Assembly (NCBI GenBank): GCA_002059205.1
Contig: MVCQ01000160.1
Span: 1 to 6,226, forward strand
From: Candidatus Latescibacteria bacterium 4484_107
GTDB taxonomy: Bacteria > Latescibacterota > 4484-107
Reading direction: 5' to 3'
DNA: 6,226 nucleotides
Shown: in pieces, positions 1 to 4,864 of the stretch
Layout: each line of letters begins with the position of its first letter
Numbering within the stretch: the stretch's first letter is position 1
Program-made: the position numbers and the translations under genes
The notes under the pieces: model-generated
Seen by the model: only the letters and a program-made list of their open reading frames with translations
Databases searched by the model: none
What the model was told of the DNA's origin: nothing

Positions 1-1140
1 GGGCTGTTGGAACAACTCGTCACGTTCGTAGAAGAAACCTTTGTTCCGAGCAGGATCGCCCTTTTGTTCCGGAATGAAGCCGGAGAAAGATGCACCGTTC
101 GCTGTGCGCGCCACATGGAAGAAAATGTGAGCCTTTACCGTCCCCTATTGGAACACTGGTTCGCCGGGAAAGAGGACGTGATTCAAATCGAGAACCTCGA
201 TAGAAACGCGGATAACGAAACAGATTGGAGGGTACTGGAACGGTTGAATATCTCACTTCTCGTTCCGCTCCGGGTTCAGGACGTGCTCTGGGGATGCCTG
301 ATCTTGGGAAAACGGAGAAATGGCACGACCTGGGAGGTTCAGGATATAGATTTCTTAAACACGTTGGTCAACCAGATGGATGTGGCCATTTCCCGGGCTT
401 TAATCTATGAGGAGGAACAGCGGCAGGAACGTCAGATGTTCCAGACGGAGAAATTGGCCGCGCTTGGCACGCTCTCAGCCGGCATGGCCCATGAGATCCG
501 GAATCCATTGAACATCATTTCGGGTTCCGCAGAAACCTTGAAAAACGGGCGTCTGAATCGGGAAGAACAAAAAGAAATGCTCACCTTTATCATGGATGAG
601 ACCGAACGGCTCAACGAGATCATCACCCGTTTTCTCGATTTCGCTCGTCCGAGAACGCCGGAAATTCGCCGGTGCGACGTGCTGTCTCTGGTGGATGAGA
701 CCCTCCAGATGCTTTCCGAGAGAGCAAAGAAAGCGAACGTAGCCGTCGTCAAAAAATACACCAAGCCCATTTCCCCTTTTGATCTGGACCCGCAACAACT
801 GAAGCAGATTTTGATTAATCTTGTGCTGAACGCTTTGGAAGCCATGGGTGAAACAGAAGCGGGAACCTTGACCGTCAAGGTCGTCCCGAAAGAGGATGAC
901 GTAGTCATTTCCATAAAAGACACCGGAGTCGGGATCCCCAAGGAAATTCAATCCAAGATCTTCGATCCTTTTTTTACCACCAAAGAAAAAGGGACCGGCC
1001 TGGGACTTTCCATGACCCACCGCATGGTGGATGGCATGAGAGGCGCCCTCTCCTTTGTGAGCGCTTCCGGAAAAGGAACCACCTTTACCTTGACGATCCC
1101 AAAGTTTGCCCCAGAGTCCCATCTGACCTCCGACCTCTAA
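1..1140 (+). CDS. GAF-domain sensor histidine kinase, 5'-truncated by the window
   Basis: This is the sensor half of a two-component system: it autophosphorylates on a histidine and passes the phosphate to a response regulator, very likely the one encoded next. The frame is open from base 1, so the true start lies upstream; the TTG at 7 is unlikely to be the real start. 379 residues are visible (numbered from base 1). Residues 1 to about 140 read as the end of a GAF sensor domain (LLVPLRVQDVLWGCLILGKR), followed by a short charged helix (YEEEQRQERQ). The HisKA H-box is AHEIRNPLN with His164. The HATPase_c domain shows the N-box (ILINLVLNALEAM, Asn277), the G1 box (KDTGVGIP, Asp307), the F-box (FDPFFTTK) and the G2 box (GTGLGLSM). 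All catalytic motifs are intact. No membrane segment is visible, so this part is cytoplasmic. The NtrB-like architecture fits pairing with an NtrC-type regulator. The ligand sensed is unknown. Confidence 0.93.
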   Translation, partial: GLLEQLVTFVEETFVPSRIALLFRNEAGERCTVRCARHMEENVSLYRPLLEHWFAGKEDVIQIENLDRNADNETDWRVLERLNISLLVPLRVQDVLWGCLILGKRRNGTTWEVQDIDFLNTLVNQMDVAISRALIYEEEQRQERQMFQTEKLAALGTLSAGMAHEIRNPLNIISGSAETLKNGRLNREEQKEMLTFIMDETERLNEIITRFLDFARPRTPEIRRCDVLSLVDETLQMLSERAKKANVAVVKKYTKPISPFDLDPQQLKQILINLVLNALEAMGETEAGTLTVKVVPKEDDVVISIKDTGVGIPKEIQSKIFDPFFTTKEKGTGLGLSMTHRMVDGMRGALSFVSASGKGTTFTLTIPKFAPESHLTSDL

Positions 1141-1162
1141 CCTCTGGCCCTCTGGCCTCTGG
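1125..1162. repeat. Degenerate 7-8 bp tandem repeat (CCTCTGG type) over the kinase stop codon
   Basis: About five imperfect copies run head to tail: GACCTCC, GACCTCTAA, CCTCTGG, CCCTCTGG, CCTCTGG. The array supplies the last codons and the TAA stop (1138-1140) of the kinase and continues into the spacer. It has no dyad symmetry and no T-run, so it does not look like a terminator. It may be a slippage-prone simple repeat. A second array with a 7-bp period occurs at 4754-4808. Confidence 0.6.
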
Positions 1163-1228
1163 ACGCTGTCTCTCTGTGCCCTCCGTATCTCTATGGCTGA
1201 TCCATGTCTATCGTATCCCTCCCAACCT

Positions 1229-1233
1229 AAGGA
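1229..1233 (+). promoter_or_regulatory. Ribosome-binding site (AAGGA) choosing GTG 1241
   Basis: AAGGA lies seven bases before GTG 1241, the first codon directly ahead of the receiver domain. The alternative ATG at 1193 has only pyrimidine-rich sequence upstream (CTCCGTATCTCT) and would add 16 residues unlike a receiver N-terminus. This supports the GTG start. Confidence 0.65.
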
Positions 1234-1240
1234 TCATAAA

Positions 1241-2656
1241 GTGGCTCTCGAACCGACGATCTTAGTAGTGGACGACGAGGAAAAAATCCGAAGACTACTC
1301 ACGCTCAATTTACGAAAAGACTATCGGGTTCTGTCCTCGGAGAATGTCCCGGAAGCCATAGAACATTTAGAGCGCGAACCTGTAGATGTGGTGCTCACCG
1401 ATCTGAAATTACCCGGAGAAGATGGGATCGCCCTGCTTCAACGGATCAAAACCTTCGATTCGAGCATTCCCGTCATCCTCATCACCGCGTACGGCACGGT
1501 GGAAAACGCCGTGGAAGCGATGAAATCGGGTGCGTTTGACTATCTCTTGAAGCCGGTAAAAATGGAAGAGATGGTCCTTGCCGTACAGAAAGCCTGTTCC
1601 TACCGAAGTCTGCTTACTGAAAATCGCCATTTGAGGCGGGAGTTGGAAGGCCTCTATGGCCTCAAAAATATCGTTTGCGTGCATCCGAAGATGCGGGAAA
1701 TCCTGAAACTGGTCGAACAGATCGCCGACAGCAGGGCCACCGTGCTGATTCAGGGGGAAACGGGAACGGGCAAAGAACTGATCGCCCGGGCCATCCATCT
1801 GGCCAGCGGGCGCGCATCCAAACCGTTTGTACCCATCAACTGCTCGGCGATTCCAGAGGGGTTGCTCGAAAGCGAACTCTTCGGGCACGAAAAAGGAGCA
1901 TTCACCTCCGCGGTGGTCCAGAAAAAAGGAAAACTGGAACGGGCGCACGGCGGCTCGCTCTTCCTCGACGAAATCTCCGAAATGTCTCCGATCCTCCAAC
2001 CCAAGCTCCTGAGAGTTTTAGAAGAACAATGCTTTACCCGCGTGGGAGGAGTGGTCCCCATCCAGGTGGATGTGCGCGTGATCGCCGCCACCCACCGCGA
2101 TTTGAAAGTAGAGGTAGCCTCCGAACGCTTCCGAGAGGACCTCTACTACCGTCTGAACGTGATTCCCCTCTTCATTCCGCCGCTCCGGGAACGTCGGGAA
2201 GACATCGCTCCCTTAGTAGGACACTTTCTCAAAAAGCATGCGGAAGATCTCCCCGGAACGATCACCGACATTGCTCCGGAGGCCCTGTCGGCTCTGGAGG
2301 AATATCATTGGCCGGGAAACGTGCGGGAATTAGAAAACGCCATCCTGAGAGCTATGGTCCTGGCAAGAGACGGACGTATTGAGATAGGGCATCTTCCCGA
2401 TGAAGTGAAAGGGACTTCCCCACTCCCGTTGAAAAATCGAGAGGGATTGCAGCGGGCAAAAAGGAAGGCCAAAAAAAATGTGGCCCAACAGCTCGAAAAG
2501 CGGTTTGTGGTGGAGGCATTGAGGCGCTCCGAAGGAAACGTCTCCCGGGCCGCCCGGGAAACCGAGATGGATCGCAGACAGTTTCAGGCGATGATGAAAC
2601 GGTGTGGAGTCAGGAGGAAAGATTGGGGGGTGTTCGAACGTAATTCTATCTCGTGA
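1241..2656 (+). CDS. NtrC-family sigma-54-dependent response regulator
   Basis: This protein (471 aa from GTG 1241) is a bacterial enhancer-binding protein: when phosphorylated it binds upstream DNA and uses ATP hydrolysis to open sigma-54 RNA polymerase promoters. The receiver domain (about 5-120) has the acidic pair D11-D12, the phosphoacceptor D54 (LTDLKLPGEDG), the conserved T/S region (LITAYG) and K104 (LLKPVK). The AAA+ domain (about 145-375) has Walker A GETGTGKE (172-179), the sigma-54 contact loop at 219-224, Walker B SLFLDE (D243, E244), an arginine-finger region (FREDLYYRLN) and sensor II WPGNVREL. The sigma-54 loop reads GAFTSA instead of the canonical GAFTGA. The C-terminal Fis-type HTH (about 425-457) contains GNVSRAARETEMDRRQFQAM. 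The gene lies 100 bases after the kinase and is probably its cognate partner. A strong terminator follows. The best candidate target is the sigma-54 promoter at 2867-2882. An ATG at 1193 is the alternative start. Confidence 0.95.
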   Translation: MALEPTILVVDDEEKIRRLLTLNLRKDYRVLSSENVPEAIEHLEREPVDVVLTDLKLPGEDGIALLQRIKTFDSSIPVILITAYGTVENAVEAMKSGAFDYLLKPVKMEEMVLAVQKACSYRSLLTENRHLRRELEGLYGLKNIVCVHPKMREILKLVEQIADSRATVLIQGETGTGKELIARAIHLASGRASKPFVPINCSAIPEGLLESELFGHEKGAFTSAVVQKKGKLERAHGGSLFLDEISEMSPILQPKLLRVLEEQCFTRVGGVVPIQVDVRVIAATHRDLKVEVASERFREDLYYRLNVIPLFIPPLRERREDIAPLVGHFLKKHAEDLPGTITDIAPEALSALEEYHWPGNVRELENAILRAMVLARDGRIEIGHLPDEVKGTSPLPLKNREGLQRAKRKAKKNVAQQLEKRFVVEALRRSEGNVSRAARETEMDRRQFQAMMKRCGVRRKDWGVFERNSIS

Positions 2657-2713
2657 TCTCCCCTAAAATTCAAAGCGACCTGCGATAAAAATATTCGCAG
2701 TTTAATATATAAC

Positions 2714-2762
2714 AAAAAAGCGCACTTGCATAAATCTCGAAAAGGCAAGTGCGATTTTTTTT
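2714..2762 (+). terminator. Strong Rho-independent terminator after the two-component pair
   Basis: A perfect 9-bp stem, CGCACTTGC (2721-2729) with GCAAGTGCG (2745-2753), encloses a 15-base loop and is followed by A and eight T residues (2755-2762). Six A residues (2714-2719) precede the stem, so it could also end transcription arriving from the other strand. It insulates the regulator operon from the downstream sigma-54 promoter. Confidence 0.9.
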
Positions 2763-2794
2763 GTCGCATTTCCAATGCCATGCTTTTATAGATA

Positions 2795-2821
2795 CAAGAA
2801 ATAAGCGTCCTTTATCTCTTG
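2795..2821. promoter_or_regulatory. 27-bp inverted repeat, candidate activator binding site (UAS)
   Basis: CAAGAAATAA (2795-2804) and TTATCTCTTG (2812-2821) are inverted copies matching at 9 of 10 positions around a 7-base centre. The centre (2808) is about 85 bases upstream of the predicted sigma-54 start point, within the usual range for enhancer-binding-protein sites. It lies just past the terminator, outside any gene, and lacks a terminator-style T-run. The inference is that the adjacent NtrC-family regulator, a dimer with a Fis-type HTH, binds here. Binding by another regulator is possible. Confidence 0.55.
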
Positions 2822-2866
2822 CCTACTAAGAAGATGCCGTGCCTCTCTTTTTTAGTGAGTTTTATC

Positions 2867-2882
2867 TGGCATACCTATTGCT
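2867..2882 (+). promoter_or_regulatory. Sigma-54 (RpoN) -24/-12 promoter
   Basis: The sequence TGGCATACCTATTGCT matches the known consensus TGGCACG-N4-TTGC(A/T) closely. The invariant GG (2868-2869) and GC (2880-2881) are separated by exactly ten bases, and TTGCT is intact. Two differences, T for C and A for G, fall in the TGGCACG part. Transcription is predicted to start near 2893, giving a leader of about 64 bases to ATG 2957. An activator site candidate lies upstream at 2795-2821, and a sigma-54 activator gene lies immediately before the gap. Confidence 0.75.
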
Positions 2883-2940
2883 TTCTCATTTAGAACAGAA
2901 ACGGTTGAGAGAACGGATCTCCTCTAATTCTCGCAAGAAG

Positions 2941-2948
2941 AAAGGAGG
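2941..2948 (+). promoter_or_regulatory. Strong ribosome-binding site (AAAGGAGG) choosing ATG 2957
   Basis: AAAGGAGG ends eight bases before ATG 2957. The in-frame GTG at 2948 overlaps this site and cannot be its start. A short CTCCT (2919-2923) in the leader could pair with AGGAG (2943-2947), which would be weak masking at most. Confidence 0.85.
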
Positions 2949-2956
2949 TGGGTACC

Positions 2957-3256
2957 ATGTGGGCAGGCTGGATTAACTTAGTGATAGGGGTTTGGACCCT
3001 GATCTCTGGATTTATTCATAGCGTTCAGGGTACGGTGAACCTGATCATTGTAGGCATTATTCTTGCGGTAATCAGCTTTGCTACCGGGGCGCGAAGCACA
3101 TGGCAGGGTATCCTCTGCGGTATTCTCGGAATCTGGTTGCTCGTCGCAGGCATCATAGGCGTTCATGCGTCCGTAAATTTCATCATCGTAGGCATTCTGA
3201 CGGTGGTCTTCGGAATTTCGCTGGGCGTCAAGAAAACAGAACCACAGCAACCGTGA
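2957..3256 (+). CDS. Small four-helix membrane protein, SPW-repeat-like
   Basis: This 99-residue integral membrane protein has about four hydrophobic helices (roughly 5-20, 26-43, 50-67, 72-90) and a short polar tail (KKTEPQQP). It is an internal duplication: residues 2-44 and 49-90 both follow the pattern W...G.W......G......VN.IIVGI, for example VNLIIVGI against VNFIIVGI and GVW against GIW, about 46-47 residues apart. This two-helix repeat resembles the SPW-repeat family of small bacterial membrane proteins, although the SPW tripeptide is degenerate here (WTLISG, WLLVAG). That family has no settled biochemical role. There are no catalytic residues, and the one cysteine (C54) sits in a helix. 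It is the first gene downstream of the sigma-54 promoter, so it is probably induced by the upstream regulator. Family assignment is moderate; its being a real membrane protein gene is near certain. Confidence 0.85.
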   Translation: MWAGWINLVIGVWTLISGFIHSVQGTVNLIIVGIILAVISFATGARSTWQGILCGILGIWLLVAGIIGVHASVNFIIVGILTVVFGISLGVKKTEPQQP

Positions 3257-3286
3257 CGGTAATCCGGATTTGTATGGCCTGATTTT

Positions 3287-3324
3287 CTATCCTCCCGCAG
3301 GCTTTGAAGCCTGCGGGAGGATAG
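3287..3324. repeat. 38-bp palindrome, 18-bp perfect stem, between operon genes
   Basis: The left arm CTATCCTCCCGCAGGCTT (3287-3304) is exactly complementary to AAGCCTGCGGGAGGATAG (3307-3324), with only two central bases between them. As RNA this is a very stable hairpin. The sequence after it (CTGTGTTTTC) is only moderately T-rich and the Ts do not follow directly, so it would be a poor standard terminator. It may be an attenuator, an mRNA-stabilising element that sets gene ratios, or one copy of a dispersed REP-like palindrome. Confidence 0.85.
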
Positions 3325-3346
3325 CTGTGTTTTCAACTTCGCAAGA

Positions 3347-3350
3347 GAGG
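3347..3350 (+). promoter_or_regulatory. Ribosome-binding site (GAGG) choosing ATG 3357
   Basis: GAGG (within AAGAGAGG) lies six bases before ATG 3357. The reading frame stays open upstream to an ATG at 3270, but that start would run through the 3287-3324 hairpin and add 29 residues unlike the beginning of a B12-binding domain (MRILLINPP). Confidence 0.75.
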
Positions 3351-3356
3351 TGTGTT

Positions 3357-4733
3357 ATGCGAATTCTTCTCATCAACCCGCCTGCCATCAATTTCTATCA
3401 CCGTGTTGGGCTAACCCTACCCCCTCTGGGATTGGGATACATAGCAGCGGTTTTAGTGGACGCCGGCCACCAAGTCCAAATCGCAGATCTGAATGTAGAG
3501 CCCCTCAACTATGACCGGTATCCGTACGAGAACTTCGATCTGGTGGGCATTTCCGTGGATACGACTCGCTATCCCGTATCTCTCAAAATCGCCCAGGCCG
3601 CCAAGCGGCACGGCAGGCCTGTTGTGGTCGGCGGACCGCACGTGACCTTCTTCGATGAGGAAACGTTGCGCACAGGACTGGTGGACTATGTAGTGCGAAA
3701 CGAGGGAGAACATATCATGCTCGATCTCGTACGCCATCTCGAAGACGGACATAATCTGGAGGAGGTTCAAGGCATCTCATCCATGCAGGATGGGCAATTC
3801 GTACGCACCCCGGCTGCCCCATTTGTCCAGGATTTAGATGCCCTGCCTTTTCCGGCTCGGAATCTGCTGCCCCTCGACCGATACATCACGACCCTCAGAA
3901 AACGTCCCATGGCTACCATGGTGACCTCCAGAGGATGTCCCTACAATTGCGAGTTCTGCTCTGCCTCCCAATTTTCCGGGGTCAAATGGCGGACGCGCTC
4001 TGTGGGCAATATCCTTGAGGAACTTGAATTCCTGTACGACCGATATGGGTATCGAGCCGTGGCGTTCTTAGACGACAATTTCACCCTGAACCCGGATCGA
4101 GTTCTCGAAGTGTGCAAAGGCATCATGGGGAAAGGTTGGGATCTGTTCTGGTGGTGTTTCTCTCGAGTGGATACGATCGTTCGCAATCCTAAGATGGTGG
4201 CCGATATGGCCCGGTCCGGGGTGAGAGAGATCTTCATAGGATTCGAGAGCGGTTCTCAGAAAGTGCTGGATCAAATCGGAAAAAACCTCTCGGTGGATAA
4301 GGCCGTCGAAGCGGTTAAAATACTCCAGAAGCACCATATCGCGGTATGGGGAAGCTTTATGATCGGTGCGCTGAACGAGACCAAGGCTATGATTAATGAG
4401 ACCATCCGGTTTGCGAAACGGTTGAACCCCGATCAGGCGCAGTTCTCCATCATGACCCCTTATCCCGGCACCCGGCTTTATGCCTCAGTGAAAGATCGCT
4501 TGTTGACCCACGACTGGAAGCGGTATTGGGGAGGAGAACCTATCATCAGACTGGATAAAGTATCTCCCAAGGACATGGAGCGTTTGATCTTTAAGGCATA
4601 CCTATCTTTTTATCTCCGGTTCCGAAAACTTTTTAGGCTGGGGATCCCATACTTCTATAACCTGATGGGGGGATATAGAAGGCACAAAAAAGCTCCGTTA
4701 AGGATGGAGCATGGAGATTGGGTACCTATATAG
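3357..4733 (+). CDS. B12-binding-domain radical SAM enzyme
   Basis: This 458-residue protein has the class B layout of cobalamin-dependent radical SAM enzymes. Residues 1 to about 145 form a B12-binding Rossmann domain (MRILLINPP, LPPLGLGYIAAVL, VVVGGPHVT). The radical SAM barrel starts near 185 with the [4Fe-4S] motif C194-PYN-C198-EF-C201. Typical downstream motifs follow: FLDDNFT (238-243), IGFESGS (294-300), MIGALNE and MTPYPGT (366-372). The C-terminal 60 residues are aromatic and basic (FYLRFRKLF, YFYNLMGGYRR), which suggests membrane or lipid contact. Members methylate unactivated carbons or remodel rings and chains in pigments, lipids, antibiotics and peptides. As is common in this class, the base-on DxHxxG motif is absent. 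The substrate cannot be assigned. It lies 100 bases after the SPW-like gene with no obvious promoter between, so read-through from the sigma-54 promoter past the hairpin is plausible. Confidence 0.93.
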   Translation: MRILLINPPAINFYHRVGLTLPPLGLGYIAAVLVDAGHQVQIADLNVEPLNYDRYPYENFDLVGISVDTTRYPVSLKIAQAAKRHGRPVVVGGPHVTFFDEETLRTGLVDYVVRNEGEHIMLDLVRHLEDGHNLEEVQGISSMQDGQFVRTPAAPFVQDLDALPFPARNLLPLDRYITTLRKRPMATMVTSRGCPYNCEFCSASQFSGVKWRTRSVGNILEELEFLYDRYGYRAVAFLDDNFTLNPDRVLEVCKGIMGKGWDLFWWCFSRVDTIVRNPKMVADMARSGVREIFIGFESGSQKVLDQIGKNLSVDKAVEAVKILQKHHIAVWGSFMIGALNETKAMINETIRFAKRLNPDQAQFSIMTPYPGTRLYASVKDRLLTHDWKRYWGGEPIIRLDKVSPKDMERLIFKAYLSFYLRFRKLFRLGIPYFYNLMGGYRRHKKAPLRMEHGDWVPI

Positions 4734-4747
4734 GGGAGACATCCCCT
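4732..4747 (+). terminator. Weak hairpin at the end of the B12 radical SAM gene
   Basis: AGGGGA (4732-4737) pairs with TCCCCT (4742-4747) around the tetraloop GACA, followed by only TTG. It starts within the stop codon. The stem is short and the T-run minimal, so termination here would be weak; read-through to the next gene is likely. Confidence 0.3.
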
Positions 4748-4753
4748 TTGAAT

Positions 4754-4808
4754 TTGGTCATTGGTCATCAGTGCCTTACCAGTCCCCCTGATGACTGATG
4801 ACGACTGA
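4754..4808. repeat. 7-bp tandem repeats forming a 15-bp hairpin before the second radical SAM gene
   Basis: TTGGTCA occurs twice in tandem (4754-4767), and CTGATGA twice in tandem (4788-4801) followed by the variant CGACTGA. The two arrays are roughly inverse: 4757-4771 can pair with 4788-4802 as RNA (13 Watson-Crick and 2 G-U pairs) around a 16-base loop. No T-run follows. It lies in the leader of the next gene and could be an mRNA structure or just a low-complexity repeat. Confidence 0.6.
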
Positions 4809-4818
4809 CGAGTCTCTG

Positions 4819-4826
4819 AAGGAGGT
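4819..4826 (+). promoter_or_regulatory. Consensus Shine-Dalgarno (AAGGAGGT) without a fitting start codon
   Basis: AAGGAGGT is a full match to the 16S rRNA 3' end. The only start-like codon just after it, TTG 4828, is two bases away and lies in a different frame from the downstream radical SAM gene. In the gene's own frame there is a TGA at 4829-4831, then no ATG, GTG or TTG until GTG 4865. See the finding on the gene's N-terminus. Confidence 0.6.
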
Positions 4827-4864
4827 GTTGACAAGAACGATCGTGGATTGCCCTGCTGAATGCC

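Noticed and set aside
432..1122. Two long minus-strand frames (432-941 and 475-1122)
   Set aside because: Both are antisense to the kinase HisKA/HATPase region with intact motifs; neither has a plausible domain.
1675..2382. 235-codon + strand frame inside the regulator gene
   Set aside because: It overlaps the AAA+ domain in another frame; its product is Arg/Gly/Ser/Pro-rich, as expected from an out-of-frame shadow.
2584..2781. Short minus-strand frame over the terminator
   Set aside because: It runs through the terminator hairpin and the 3' end of the regulator gene and has no recognisable content.
2657..2956. CRISPR array, tRNA or riboswitch in the largest intergenic gap
   Set aside because: There are no regularly spaced direct repeats, no tRNA cloverleaf and no recognised riboswitch core; the gap is explained by terminator, dyad, promoter and leader.
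4690..4710. GCTCC/GGAGC hairpin after a run of A residues
   Set aside because: It is a 5-bp stem inside the coding end of the B12 radical SAM gene with no T-run; probably chance.
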